A stretch of 64,000 nucleotides of DNA from Emydura subglobosa (Eukaryota; Chordata; Testudines; Chelidae): positions 16,061,974 through 16,125,973 of the forward strand of contig ML679989.1 in assembly GCA_007922225.1 (NCBI GenBank), written 5' to 3'. Of this stretch, positions 36,436-48,545 are shown in pieces. The notes under the pieces were generated by a model, which saw nothing but the letters and a program-made list of their open reading frames with translations, was not told the DNA's origin and ran no database searches. The first letter of the stretch is position 1; the number at the start of each line of letters is the position of its first letter. The position numbers and the translations under genes were made by a program.

Positions 36436-39400
36436 TATGAACTCTACTAAGTGCTATAAAGCCGCAGCTGCATTTTCAAATGGGTTGGCAGCACTTTGAC
36501 CTGAGGCTTTGGTTTTGCTCCTTTTTTCTGTTCCCATTAGCAAGTAACTGCTACTGAATAAACTTGGACGCAATATCTATTCTGCCTGACTTGTGAATTA
36601 ATTATGAGATTGTCATACTGGGTCAGACACATGGTCCATTTAGTCCTGTGTTCTGTCTCCATAACAGCTACTACTAAATACTTAAGAGGAAGGTGTAAGG
36701 TACATTGACAGTTTTGGAAGACTTTCATTTAATGAACTGCTAGAAGGCATTCGGGTGCTGTGGTAATGAGTGGTATAAGAACCTCAGAATAGAATGGAAT
36801 ACAATACAGGAGAATAACCTGCCTATAGAGATTGTGTTTTCCTACTTTCCATCAGTTCTGAGATGATTTAGTCCTTTTTCAGCTCACTAATAATTCATGA
36901 AGGAGTTGTGATTTCTGTAAATCAGTCAGTCTCCGTAAGTACTTGACACTAAATAATTTGGATGACCAGTTTTCATCCTCTGGTTGTGTGGGAGCTGTCC
37001 GTTCTTTGCTCAGTGTGACTGAGTACTTAGCATGTGAATTTTTTTTCTGCACGCTGATTGGCTGACTGAAACTTTTTAAATGGGAGAATAGGAAGTAATA
37101 AATGATGAACAGCAAGTTAGCGAACAGCAAATAGCCTCGCTCACACACAAATCGCTTTGCCCGCATGTGAATACATGCATCTGGTCAAAGTACAGCTGTT
37201 CCCCAAACCGTCCTGCGAAGGGAAACCTGTTCACATGGGTGACGACCATGAATAGCAAATATAACCGCTCCAGCAGAGCATGCACTGACTCGGCCCCTAG
37301 GCATGCTGCAGCAGCCTATCCTGGGCAGAGCCTGAATCAGCTGATCCCAGGGCACATGTACCCTCACCTATCCTGTACAAGGGCCCTACTTGGCTATGCA
37401 CTCACCTGCTGCCCTGTGCGGTCACAGACATCCCTAGACTTCTAGTCTGCCCTCCACCCTATCTCTGTTCCTGCTCCATCCTTGCCCAGGCCTTGTTCCA
37501 GCCTTGTCTGTGCCTTACTCTGACCCTGCTCCAGCCCTGCACCTGCCTCTTGACCCCCCACCAGTCCCTTGGACTGACTCCAAGCCAGCTTTAACCTTTG
37601 ATCTCTATCTGGACTGTGATTACAATTCTGATTTGGCTTGTCTAGAGGCTCTGACCCCGGGTCTGACCCACAGCCTATCCCCAGACCCCGGTTTCAGTGC
37701 TGCCCTCGGCTCAGTCCCAACTCTCCACTGCTCCAATCACCAGGCCTGACTGCCTAGAACCCAGAGCCTGGCCACTAGGCTGGAAAGCTCATGAGAAAAA
37801 GTGCTTTCCCGTGGGATTTCTGACATTTTCTGCCTCCAGTGAGACTGAAAATGCCTTGAAAAAAGTCTGTCTCGCAGTATATTTAATTAGCTTACGAGTG
37901 CCTTTGGGCAATCAAACTTACATCCCTGCCTAAGTCCCTGCTTACTCCTCCCAGTAGATGAGACACCGTATTGCCAACCCCAAATGTTCAAAAATCGTGA
38001 TTCAGGCTCACCAAAAATCACGAGCTTGGCTTTAAAATCCTGTGATTATGTAAACATAATAGATTTGGTGTTCTTTTAATTTGCCTTCTGCTTTTTGAGC
38101 ATGTAAGGTGCACGGGGGGGGGGGGGGGGGCGTCACATTTTGAAGCTTTCTCCACAGCCATGAGAGCTAGAAACTTACTTTTTCTCTAAGATCGAAGGCT
38201 GAAATCATCACATCTCCACTTGACTCCAGGAGCTGGGGCTTTAAAGAAAACAATAATTATCGTGAGACTCAAGACAAAAATCATGAGAGTCGGCCACACT
38301 GGAGATACCAATGCTGGAGCCAGGTTTTGCAACCAGAGGGGGTGAGGAGTCATTGGTGGTACCTCTCTATTCAATCAGTGAACTCCTTCTCCACTGCACT
38401 GTCACCTCCTCACCCACCCAAGGGGGCACCCGTCACCCCCAGCAGCACCCGTTGCTCCGGCACTACTATCGAAATCCCGGCCCCATGCAGAGGGGAGCTG
38501 GGGAGCGAGCCCATCCTGCACTCACCTGCAGCAGCGGCTCCTGTCCCACAGGACTGGGCCTGGCTTCCCGATCCAAGCATTGCAACCTAGCACATGATGT
38601 CACAGCCAGGGACCCCACATGGGGGGGAGGGGGGAGGAAAAAGAGTACACTTTTCCAGGGGCCAGGCTGCAACCCCCGTGTGTGTGGGTGGGAGCCCATG
38701 TTACAAGTTTGTTCTGGGCCTGAAAAGATTATGCTTGGGTGCAGGTCACAGCACCATTCAGGTTTGGCCCGGCTGCTGCTCTGTCCATCTGAGCAAGTGC
38801 ACTGCAGCGTGGCACACAGGTTTGTAGCGCTACTCACAATGCCTTGTCACAATGCCCGGAGCTAGGGACCAGGAGCCACCGCTGCCGGCTGAGTGCGGGG
38901 CAGGCTGGCTCTCCAGCCGTGTATGAAAAGGTGCCACAAATACACCTAAATGCCCACGGGGTGGGGGCTGCAGCCTCCTTCCCTGCCATGCTGCCCTGGT
39001 AGCTCCTCTGCTGTGGGACGCTGATTGACGATTTAGATGTTGCCTCTACTTCCTGCTTAGTAGAATCAAGACATTTTTAAAGGCCAGATCTCCCACTCCA
39101 GCACCGAAATAATTGGCTCAGCACGTCGAAAAATCCAGCCATGAGTGTGAAGTGGGAGCTGCTGGGTGCTGAGGTCCTTGTACCCCCATTCTGGGGCAAG
39201 AGCATTTGGAAATCTGGCCCTGAGTTCTTGAGGTGGCCCTGTGTGGGGTCTCCATGCCAGGTGCGGGGCCTCTCTTGGAAAGCCTTGTCTGCTAATTTTA
39301 TACCATAACCACTGGGAGAAAAACAACCCTTGGCCATAGCCGGTCATGGAAACTGTGCTGGAAATGGGCACTGAGCAAGGCTAGATAACACGGTAATTAA

Positions 39401-40040
39401 AATGCTGGCAGCATCCTGCAGACGCTAACGCTCCTTCCAGGAAGGCCACTGAGGCACCCCCAGAACAGCAGACATGCCAGTGTTTCTGGGAATGTGGCCC
39501 CGCCCATGCCTGCATGATCCCGCCCCTGACGGTTTGATCTCGCATACTCGGTGCACGTGTGAGCACAATGCTGATGGGGGCGGGAGTGGCGAGCAGTTCA
39601 AGAAGGCATCCCCTGTGCATGATACCAGACAGCGCGTCTGGTTTTGTCTCAGAACCGGTCTGGGAACAAACCACGGGAAAGCAGGGCTCTCCGGCTTCAA
39701 ACTGAACAAATGGCCTGCCTCGCTTCCATTGGAACCGCACCAATAGCAGTGAAACAGCAAGAGATTATAGGAAACTAATTAGGCAAAGGCATAGGGACCA
39801 GATTCTACTGGCAGGTGCATAGCCTGATAACTCAAAAACGCATCTACTGCAGTTGCAGCACATGCACACAGGGCTAGAGGTCCATTGATTCAGCTGAGCT
39901 GGGTGGATTTATGAGGATCTGGCCTGGACAATCCTTTCCAAAGAATAGGTTGTCGACCAATATTTCTAAGAGTGGGTTTTGAAGTATATAAGAATCTTTG
40001 CCCCTTAAAGAACAAAGGAACATTAAAGGGAATAAAGATC
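36436..40040. other. Intergenic, GC-rich in part, nothing supported as a gene
   Basis: 37,440-37,760 is a pyrimidine-rich Pro/Leu-type near-tandem stretch (ctccagccctgcacctgcct style), perhaps LTR-derived. A G17 run lies at 38,114-38,130. At 38.3-38.9 kb frames of 184 and 123 codons overlap on opposite strands, which argues against either being real. The frames at 39.1-39.8 kb behave the same way. Confidence 0.45.
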
Positions 40041-40042
40041 AA

Positions 40043-40148
40043 GGGTCTGATTCTCCTCTCAGACTAATTTTACACCACAATATGTCCATTGGCTTCAATG
40101 AAGTTAATCCTGATTTACACCAAGGTGAATGGGAGGAGAATCAGATGC
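40043..40148. repeat. Fold-back MITE (gggtctgattctcctctca family)
   Basis: Left end gggtctgattctcctctcag; right end gtgaatgggaggagaatcag. The centre ccattggcttcaatgaagtt is itself near palindromic. Almost the whole element could form one hairpin. Confidence 0.8.
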
Positions 40149-41490
40149 AAAATGTGATTATTCTCTAGAAAGTGACTCTTTAAAAAATGGCATCGTTGGT
40201 TTCCATACTGTATGTATTGTCCTTTAGAGGCACCAAGTAAAATTTGCTCAGTTAAAAATTTGAGAGTTATTTTCCTAACTAATCACTGGAAATCCACCCT
40301 GGGATCTGAAAGTCAAGCTGGATTCTTCTGGGCTCATGAAGTGGCATCAATACGTAATCCAGATTCTGTAAGTGGAATTCGGCAAATGCTGCAGTTGATG
40401 ATGCATGGGATGGGACAGAATCCAGCTCTCTCTCTCTCTTCACTGGCTTGCTCTGTATAGCTAGCAGGAGTAAAAAAAAAATAGTAAAAATGTATTTTTT
40501 GTCACTCAAATCAGTAGGCTGGACTCTGAATATGCACAGGGAGCTGTTCTGTTGATTAAGAAGCTGTCACGTTTGCATAGTCACCACATTTTCAGAATGG
40601 GGAACATGAAATGGCACAAGGGAGATGAAATTTACTTTCTGCAAATAAATATGGTGAGTGCTATAGCAGGAAAAGCATGCAAGATGGACCATGAGCCCAG
40701 CAGAGAGTTCTATAACTAGTACAGATGCCTCTGTGTCGTCACTATGGGAGTAAGTAATGAGTGCCAGATGTGCACAGTGGCTCTGGTATTTCACAACTGG
40801 CTTCTCTCCAGCTGTAGCCCATGACCTCTTTGCTCAGTTCACGCAGTGATTTTGACAAATTTCTCTGCCCTAAATCATGTTGAGTGGCCGGCGCCTCACT
40901 CCTTTCTCTTTAATCTATCGCCATCTAGAGCGCTGTGTCAGTAATGCAAAAAAAGCCAAGACTCCCCTGCCTTACACAGTAGCGTCCAAATGATAATCGT
41001 CTCAGAAACATATTCAGCCCCAAAGCGCCAGAGCAAATCAGACTGCCTGAGAAAGACTCAACATGGATGTATTTCTTCCTACATCCCTCTCTCTGCCAGG
41101 CCACAAGGTATGGGTTGCAAGCATCCTGGTTCTTCTTTTCAGTTCTTTAACACAGGTGAAAGGTTGACAAGTCATGTGGGCTGAGGTCCTTTCTGTCTCC
41201 TCAAAGCAGATACAACATAGGTGGCAGCCGTGCAAGCTTCCCCAACACACACACATCAGCATATCCCAGCACTGACCTGGAGGGGAGTCCTCAAGGGCTG
41301 GTGGCGGGAAGATCATTTTTCGTATCCATCTAATTCTTGGTCTTTGAAAGAGGCTGCTCGTAAAGGTACTGTTAGTTGTGGTAACGGTTGTGTGCTGTGT
41401 CGTGGCCTGGTTTTTTTCTGAGCCCCGTGCTTTAGGGTTTAAGCCAATCTCTAATATTAGAGAGCAGAATGTGACCTATGTGGGGGACAG
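40149..41490. other. Intergenic, nothing recognised
   Basis: No exon or RNA gene is supported. Confidence 0.45.
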
Positions 41491-41626
41491 GGAGACAGGT
41501 TATCTCACATCTGCCTTCTGATGGGGTCTTACACCTTCCTCTGAAGAATTTGGTGATGTCCACTGTCGGAGACAGGATGCTACAATAGATGGCTCTTGGG
41601 TCTGATCCAGTGTGGCAATTCCTATG
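41491..41626 (+). mobile_element. CR1 LINE 3' end
   Basis: It contains ttggtgatgtccactgtcgg, agacaggatgctacaataga and ctgatccagtgtggcaattc, then ctatg, the 3' end of the same CR1 subgroup as 14,885 and 49,615. Confidence 0.8.
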
Positions 41627-41639
41627 CAGCCTCAGACTT

Positions 41640-42245
41640 GGTGCAGAGAGAGCGAAAGACAGAGAGAGAGTGTTGGCGGAATAGTTGCTTCTCCATACTC
41701 AAAGAGCAGAGCACAGGCTTTCAGACTACACTAAGGAAAACAAGAACAAAAAAGCACAAAAGCAACGTTTCCCTGAGAGAGCACAGCACGCGCATCTCCT
41801 CAGTAACAGTCTGCAGCAGTTCCTGAGCGCCCTCGCTGCAAAGAATGCAAAACAGCTGCTCCTCTTAGAGCAACAGAACCGCACTGGAGTTGTCCAGCAA
41901 CAGGACTGTGATCCCCAGTACGCCTGCACCGGGCCTGGGGTGGGGGTGAGACCTGCTGTTGCAGAGAGATGGGCCAGGGATGCGACAGCCTCAGAGCAGT
42001 GGCACGTCTCCCAAGAGGAAAAGCTCTCTGTGAAAAGCAGCAATCCTGCTGAGTCAGCGCGGCAGGCACTGTCCGTCTCTCCCTGTGGGTGTCTAACACA
42101 AACACTCTGTCCAGGGGCAATGGGAACGGAGAAATGATACACCCGCTGTCCAGCGTCTGATGGAGCTGGAAGGTAAACCACAGCGAGCTCGCTGCCTTGC
42201 CTTTCCTGTTGTCCCTGCCTGAAGCTTGTTGTTGTACACACACTT
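41640..42245. other. Region with overlapping frames on both strands
   Basis: A 150-codon plus frame with a Gln-rich segment (LLLLEQQNRTGVVQQQD) overlaps 171- and 147-codon reverse frames. The Gln-rich piece resembles the start of some retroelement gag proteins, but it is too short to assign. I do not call a gene. Confidence 0.35.
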
Positions 42246-43740
42246 GTTTAATAAAGGGGTGGGGGGGACTTAAAAAAAAAACCCTCTTGAGGACAAAATG
42301 GCTGTTCTCTCAGCTGAAGGGCAGAGTTCCAGTGGGGGCAGAATTCTGGAAGGCTACCTCAGAGAAATTTGAGCCACTTGCTAGATTTAGCTTCTCTTCT
42401 GTCACGGGGGCAAAACTCATCTCCCTCACTGCCTCAGGTACAGAGGGCCCTGAGGTTAGCGGAAGCGGTGTAGGGAGGAGATAGGATTGTGCGGGTGGAG
42501 GAGGTAGTGGGGGGAACAGACACATGGTCCATGTGCACCACATAGATCTTTGCTCTGGGTGGGAGACATGGGGGAAAGTGGGCGGACTGGATGGAGAACA
42601 CAGAGGAAGGATCCCATCACTCCTGATCTGTTCAGAGAAACACTGCACCAAGGCCACATCCTCTGGCTTAGCTCAGAGCCTGGGATCCACCCACAATACC
42701 TGTCGGTTTTTAAGGAGTTAGCTATTGCTCAAGCATGGTTATAACTCCTGGATTCCTCTCAGGCAGCTGGAGCAATTCCCACAGCATGGGCCAAATGTAT
42801 CAGTGGTGTAACGTCACTTAAGTCAGTGGTGCTACACCAGGGATGGCTGCTTCAGTTTAGATACAATCGTTCTGCGTTGCATAACCAACCGCTGTATAAC
42901 CTGGGCAATACACCGACGTAGGTTAGATCAAAATCACAGCCAGGGAAGGGTCTGAACTCCACCCTTCATAATCCTCTCTGGAGGGCAGGAAAGCAAAGAT
43001 CACCCAACACTCTCTCAGGCCTTCCAGCCACATGACTCCTGTTACTGGAGCAACGTCCTGGGAGGGAGGAGGAAATAGTGTTGTAAAAAACAAACCACAG
43101 CCCGGCTGAATCTGTGAGAGCAGAGCAGAGCAGAGCAGCAGGAAAGCACAGCCTGTGTGGACCCCTGGAGAGATGGTCTGAGTAATTATCAATGGTAAGG
43201 AAATCTCTTCCGTGCAGACAAGGTCGAGCAGAGGGGGATGTTTGGCTGGTAAATACATGTACGCTCCCTGACTAGATTTGGTGCCCCATTTCGCAGGGAG
43301 AAAGGATGATGAGTGAATTCTTTGAAATGCCATCTGAATTGTCAGGCCTTTGCTAACTGTCTCCTTACACGGGCATGGTCTTTATTGTTGGCGGGCTGTT
43401 CCATAGTGGGGCATCCCAGCCCTGAACGAAGGGGAGGCTTCTGGAGTATCTGCTGCATCACACGGCAAAGGGAGGGATAATTATATCCACTGGGACTCTC
43501 CACAACACACAGTAAAACCATACACTTTGTCGATCTGGATCTGGGGCGGGGACGGAGGTTGGTGTTACAAGCTAGGGAAGTAAAGTAAAATTTTGCTCAT
43601 TGATTAAAAAATCATTAGGCCTGAATTGTAAATCAGGAGTAATGCTGCTGAAGTGAATGGAATTGCATGGAATAAACCTGGAGCTGGCATCTGTTGAATC
43701 TCTCTCTCTATAAGGGCTCTTTATCCAACCCTGACAGGAG
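42246..43740. other. Intergenic, nothing firm
   Basis: A good donor-like atcaatg|gtaagg lies at 43,192-43,200 after a gagcagagcagagcagagca stretch and could be a 5' untranslated exon of the speculative gene that follows. Nothing links it to that gene beyond position. Confidence 0.3.
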
Positions 43741-43850
43741 ATGGACTTGTATTATCATAGTGCCTAGGTGCCCCAGCCCTGGAGCAGGCCCCCATGGTGC
43801 TAGGTGCTGTACAAACACAGAACAAATAGACAGTCCTTGCCCCAAACTTT
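43741..43850 (+). repeat. L2/MIR-related repeat fragment
   Basis: tattatcatagtgcctaggt, gccccagccctggagcaggc, gtgctaggtgctgtacaaac and agacagtccttgccccaaac follow the family seen at 19,055 and 16,700. Confidence 0.75.
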
Positions 43851-43922
43851 TACCTTGACGCTATGATCCTATTGCAGTCTGGATGTTTTGCTGATCCTTT
43901 GTTACAGCTCCCTGACTCCCCC

Positions 43923-43957
43923 ATGCTTGCAGGACAGGGTTGGGCTGAGACCTTCTG
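43923..43957 (+). CDS. Speculative first coding exon of a small spliced gene
   Basis: An ATG at 43,923 starts 11 codons and two bases, ending at a TCTG|GTAGGA donor. The exon would begin at 43,908 after tcctttgttacag. Joined to the exon at 44,154 it stays open. This start is the weakest part of the model, because it requires the second of two nearby acceptors downstream. Confidence 0.15.
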
Positions 43958-44153
43958 GTAGGAAGGTGACTCATTGGGTCCCTAGATCAGGTAAGATCAG
44001 AGAGGGGATGATTTTCTCCTGTGAATGCCCCTTCCAACTCAGTGCCTTGTGCAGCCCAGCTTTTTTCCCCCAATGCCCTACAGGGGCCTACAAATATTTG
44101 TCCTTAGCTTGAGGAATAGAAACCAATTTTTTCTCTCTCTCTGCAGCCTGCAG

Positions 44154-44248
44154 GTATGTGGCAGCGAAGATCGGGAGCCTGTGTGGCCAGAGAAATGAGG
44201 AGCCCCCTACCAAACCGGCCCACCCAGCTGACCACAGCCAGAACCAAA
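44154..44248 (+). CDS. Candidate exon of an unknown small gene (TEX48/TEX53-like position)
   Basis: A strong polypyrimidine acceptor (ttttttctctctctctgcag, with a second cag 7 bp later) precedes a frame reading AAKIGSLCGQRNEEPPTKPA, and the exon ends at an AAA|GTAAGT donor. The frame ends with one extra base, exactly what the exon at 46,737 needs. The K-I-x-x-L-C ... E-P pattern recalls the N-terminus of human TEX48 as I remember it. The site is downstream of TMEM268 on the opposite strand, where TEX48 and TEX53 lie in human. Homology is unverified; it may equally be chance. Confidence 0.3.
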
Positions 44249-44317
44249 GTAAGTAAAGACCCGGCTGCAGCTGTCATGCGGATTGCCATCGTGTGAGTGA
44301 CCTACATCCTAGATTCG

Positions 44318-44440
44318 AAAGGAGGTGTAGTGCAGCAGGTTGGGACTCAGGAGACTGGGGTTCCCTTCCTAGATCTCCTGCTGCATGGCCAGGGGCAAGT
44401 CACTGCACCTCTGCTGATGTTTGCAACGTGCCGAGCGTGG
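44318..44440 (+). repeat. MIR-like SINE fragment
   Basis: ggaggtgtagtgcagcaggt, tgggactcaggagactgggg, ttcccttcctagatctcctg and gccaggggcaagtcactgca follow the MIR head and core. It lies in the putative intron of the speculative gene. Confidence 0.6.
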
Positions 44441-45997
44441 CAGGGCCCCTGGGTGCTACCGTAACACGACCAACAGTACCACGCTGACTCTGTGGGGTGG
44501 GGGTGGCTTCACCTTTGCGGCTGCCAGGTGCTTCCGTCCACTGTAGTGGAGACACAGGACGTGTTGCATCATTAATCCCCCCTCCCGCTCCACCCCATCC
44601 CCAGGCAAAGCAGCGTTGCTCTCTCTTAAAGGGCCTGTTAGGCTTCTGGAGAGGTGGGAGCTTTGCACTAGTCAGAGCTGCAGAATTGGGCCCTTGGAGG
44701 CTAGAGCTGTTTCCTTTTCTTTCCTTCTCCTACTTTCCCACCGCTCCCGGCTTTTTACCTTTCTCCAGGAGCCAGGCAAACCGCGGCTTTTGGAACTGAG
44801 CCCAAAGCTATTTCAGATACAAGCACAGGGAAGGCTGGATATACCTGGTCGAAGCTCTTAGCACCCGCAAGTTCCAAGATCTAGGTCTGCCCAGGGGACT
44901 TCCTGTTAGACACCAAACTGCGTCATCACACACCAGGGTCAGCGGCAAAGAGCTTTTCGTTGCTAAATTCACCCCTACCCCCACGGGCTGCATCAGTCAG
45001 AGGAAGCTATTTAAAACACAGAAGTCAGCATGACTTTGCAGATGGCTCATACCATACCCAGGAGGGCGGCAGCTTTCCCAGCTGCCTGCAATTCGATACC
45101 TTCAATACTAGTCACTGAATCACCTGGGACACTCCCCCCTTTATGATAAGCTCTTGGAGCCACAAAATACGGCTGTCACTTGACAGATGTGCACTTTCAA
45201 TTCCTGTTAAATTGCTGTAGATTATACCAAGCCTGCATCACTTTCCGACAAAATAAGGCTAACTGAATTGCTGTCCTAACCCCTACCCCAGGGTCTGAGA
45301 CTAAATTTTAAAATGCAGTAGCAATTGGCTAGTAGATTGATGAGACTGAGATGCAAGAAGTGTGTTCCAAAGAAGGGCTCTGAAATCATTTGCCCAGGCC
45401 TTAAGAAAGCAGTGAGTGGAGAGTTTACATGGTCAAGGTAACGAGTCTGATTCGCCTCACACTTACACCAGTTTTACACCAGTGTAACTCCATGATCCTC
45501 GCTGGAGTTTGTCCCGATTTGCTCTAAGGTAAGCGAGCCCACAATTGAACCAATGTCCAGAAAGGTCTAGTCAATATCAACCTGTATTGCTATATACAGC
45601 AGCAGGGAGTGTAGCCACAGCTACTGCACCGAGACCAGCCTAGCTGTGTGGACATAGCTAACTAGGTGTGACTGAAGAACAAAGAGTTTTAAACAGGTTT
45701 ACTAAAAACCTGGTGGGATGGGGCCGCAGAGCTGTCTGGAGGCCAAGAATTGGAACAGCAGGGATTTAACAGGTGTCAGATAAATTGCCTTGGCAGTGGT
45801 ATTTAAACTTCCCTTTAAGGTAATAGACTCATCTTCAGGTGCTGTAAATCAGCATCTCCCTGTTGGAGCTCCACTAATTTACACCAATGTATTATGATGG
45901 AGAGGGCCAGGTCTTCAGCTGGTGTAAAGCTGTATTGACTTCAGGGGAGGGATGATCATTTAAAACCAGCTGAGGAGCTGGCCTAGAATCTCAAAGG

Positions 45998-46275
45998 CCA
46001 GGTCTGCACTAGAAGTTTTTTGCTAGTGTAGCCGTGTTGTCTGGGATGGGGGGTATGATTTTTGGGTGACACTTCTATGCCAGCAAAAGCTCTAGTGTAG
46101 ACACAGTTACCCTAGGTACTGTTGGCAGTAAAGCTTAAGTCACTTACTGAACCACTATAAACTATACCAACAAAAGCCTTTTTTTGTTTTTTACCTACGT
46201 TGGGCAGCTTTGTTGGCCGAGCGATACCCATATAGCTCAATCTGAAAACATTTTCTAATGCAGATCTGGCCTAAT
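45998..46275. mobile_element. MITE with clear terminal inverted repeats
   Basis: Left end ggccaggtctgcactagaag; right end, read in reverse, ggccagatctgcattagaaa, with three or four changes in 20. Internal ctctagtgtagacacagtta and ctataccaacaaaagcc phrases recur inverted. There is no coding capacity. It is followed after 9 bp by another MITE. Confidence 0.75.
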
Positions 46276-46284
46276 TCTTTCAGG

Positions 46285-46580
46285 GCTCGCCGACACTAGA
46301 AAATTAGATCGACACAGCTACGTCACTCAGGCGTGTGAAAAATCCACACCCCTGAATGACATAGTTAAGCCGAACTGAATCCCTGTGTAGATGGTGCTCA
46401 TTCAAGGGAAGAATTCTTCCTAGCTACCACCTCTCGGGGAAGGTAGATTAACTACAGCAGCGAGAGATCTCCTCCCATCACTGCAGTAAGTGTCTACACT
46501 GAAGTGCTACACCGGCACAGGTGCAGCGCAGCAGGCGTGCCGCTGGAGCATTTGAAACGTAAACACAACCTCAGATTTAC
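46285..46580. mobile_element. MITE, second copy of the 15,567 family
   Basis: It contains tagatcgacacagctacgtc, gaaaaatccacacccctgaa, accacctctcggggaaggta, agattaactacagcagcgag and gtgtctacactgaagtgcta. It matches the order of the 15,567-15,815 copy. It directly follows a MITE of a different family. Confidence 0.75.
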
Positions 46581-46736
46581 CTTGTTCTGTGTCACAGTTT
46601 TCTTCTGTAAGGTTTTGAATGCAGCCTTCTTGCTAGCGGATGGTGAAGCTTTGTCCAGAGCATGATGAAAGCCTTTTAACTCCCCCCCGGCAAAGGCTGA
46701 TTCCTCCTCTTTTCTCTGTTGTGCTTGCGTTTTCAG

Positions 46737-46828
46737 ATGTAAACACAGTGGTATCAGAAGGCCCCCGAGTGACGGACCCAGTCACTAGGAATGAGGTCCT
46801 CGGCCCTGAACAGCCCTGCAGATCCTGA
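46737..46828 (+). CDS. Candidate last exon of the small unknown gene
   Basis: The acceptor gttgtgcttgcgttttcag precedes 92 bases. They take up the one-base overhang of the 44,154 exon (A + AT = Asn), then run 29 codons to TGA (NTVVSEGPRVTDPVTRNEV ... EQPCRS). With both upstream exons the spliced frame is 73 codons. No AATAAA is evident close downstream. Two MITEs sit in the putative intron. Composition is neutral, and there is no known domain. Confidence 0.28.
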
Positions 46829-47180
46829 GGGTAGATGGCCTCAGGGCAATCCTTGGAAGCCCTAGAGCCTGACTCCACGCGAGTCTTGGTCAGCTGATGC
46901 ACCTGTTCCCCGGGGATCGGAAATGTGTTGTCACCAGTACATCCATCTTGCATTTGCTCTTTATAAATCTGTATAACTATGAATTCTCCTTATTAGCCCT
47001 TTGCTACCAGGATTTCCCAGTGTGAAAGACTAATTACCGCTGACACTCAGCACCTGCTATAGCTGCTGGCTGCAGCACTCACTCTGTGTTCCATGCCTGC
47101 GTGGGCCAGGGAGCATCTTGGAAAATGTGTTACTCTTTATCAGTCTAATAACAAACCAAAGTCTTATTCAATATGTATAT
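46829..47180. other. Intergenic, nothing recognised
   Basis: No polyadenylation signal or exon is clear here. Confidence 0.4.
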
Positions 47181-47181
47181 A

Positions 47182-47485
47182 GGGCCAAATTCTGCTCTCA
47201 TGTATGCTGGTGCAAATCCAGAGTAACTTCACTGATGTTAATGGAGTCAGATTCTTGGCTGTTGTAAATTAGCGGAGCCTCCATTGATTGGAGCTACTCT
47301 GGTTTGCCCCAGCTGAGGATGTAGACCAGAGTAGCTCTGGATTGACACCAGTGTAATGGAGAACAGAATCTGGCCTTCAGGGCTACAAATCGGCTCTGAA
47401 ACTGTCATAAAGCAGTGAAACGCCATTGATTTCAATGAAGTTACTCTGGATTTAGACAGGAGTAGGAGAGAGCAGAATTTGACCT
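47182..47485. repeat. Nested fold-back elements
   Basis: gggccaaattctgctctcat opens and gagagcagaatttgacctat closes the outer pair. An inner right end, ggagaacagaatctggcc, lies at about 47,359-47,376. Internal arms (tggtgcaaatccagagtaac / agtagctctggattgacacc and gttactctggatttagacag) indicate two overlapping or nested copies of one hairpin family. Confidence 0.75.
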
Positions 47486-48415
47486 ATGGAGGGAAGACGT
47501 CACTAGTTGGTATTATAAAGTTAATGCCACCCTTGATAAGTTAGTGGGCTCCCACATACAGCAAAGTCAGTTAGTTAGTTGGAACACTGACTCCCATCTT
47601 GTGTCCGGAGATCAGTGTCAAAGTCTTTGGTAAGGCAGCAGAGAGGACATGCAGTATGGTTTGCCTGCAGATAACAAGAGAACTTCATTAATCTGGAGCC
47701 TTCCAGAAGACATTGATGTGACCGGTATATCTAAACCTACAAAAAAGGGCCTGATTCTGATCTCACTCGTAAGGGTGTAAATCAGGAAAACCTCCATGGA
47801 AGTCAGCTGAGCCACAGTGTGTAAACCAGAGTGAGATCAACATCAGCCACACAATCATGTTCTCAACGTATTCCTAGAAAGGTACCTCCAGCCATAGAAC
47901 CCTTTGAAAGCAATGTGGATTCTTGGGGCCAGATCCTCCAGGACAGCCAAAGTGTACAGACTGAGGGAAGGGCAGGGTTGCGATGGGTGCAAAGGAAGCT
48001 TGCAGCTCATCCCTGCGCTCCCCTGACTCAGGTGCTGCTTTGTCCCTCACTACCATATTGTGACACCAGCCGTACTGCCTGATTACAGCCACGGTGCCAT
48101 GCAAGGTGGCCACAGGGAACTACATGGGAGTATGTGGCCCTGGGTCTTTGGTGATCTCATTTCCTTTCCTCTGGGAAGTTCTCCCTGTATTGTCACAGTG
48201 AGCAATGACGACAGATTCACAAACTCCTTTGTGTGGAGATGAACAAGTCCGAATCCTTCCTGTGCAACAAACACAGACTTTGACCAGAAACAAAGATTAA
48301 AATCAGAATGAATGAAAGCGTGCTGCTTATTTATGGTCTTTTCTACCACCAGGTCTTTTGTTGTCATTCCATTTGAGAGCATTTATTCCTTTTGAGCATA
48401 CACTGCATTATAGAT
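47486..48415. other. Intergenic with one further fold-back copy
   Basis: At about 47,750-47,840 gcctgattctgatctcactc and accagagtgagatcaacatc form another inverted pair. There is no gene. Confidence 0.5.
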
Positions 48416-48419
48416 TAGT

Positions 48420-48545
48420 TGTATTACAGTTGCCATAGAGGTCCCAGGCCGGACTAGGGCCCCATGGTGTCCTACTATATGTGCAAACCCATGGCAAGAG
48501 ATAGCCGCTGCTCCTGAATTGCTGACAGCCTAAACAAAGAAGACA
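48420..48545 (+). repeat. L2/MIR-related repeat fragment
   Basis: ggactagggccccatggtgt, aagagatagccgctgctcct, gctgacagcctaaacaaaga and agacaggcagagg follow the family of 16,700 and 19,055. Confidence 0.55.

Noticed and set aside
38311..38865. 184-codon plus open frame
   Set aside because: A 123-codon frame lies antisense to it and an 87-codon frame in another phase. Composition is low-complexity Pro/Ser/Gly/Cys from GC-rich DNA.
41685..42243. 150-, 171- and 147-codon frames on both strands
   Set aside because: They overlap each other. Only a short Gln-rich segment looks protein-like, which is not enough to call a gene.
43100..43200. First exon ending in ATG|GTAAGG at 43,196
   Set aside because: The donor is good, but joining it to either acceptor of the 44 kb exon gives an early stop or an incompatible phase as coding sequence. 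It could only be an untranslated exon.
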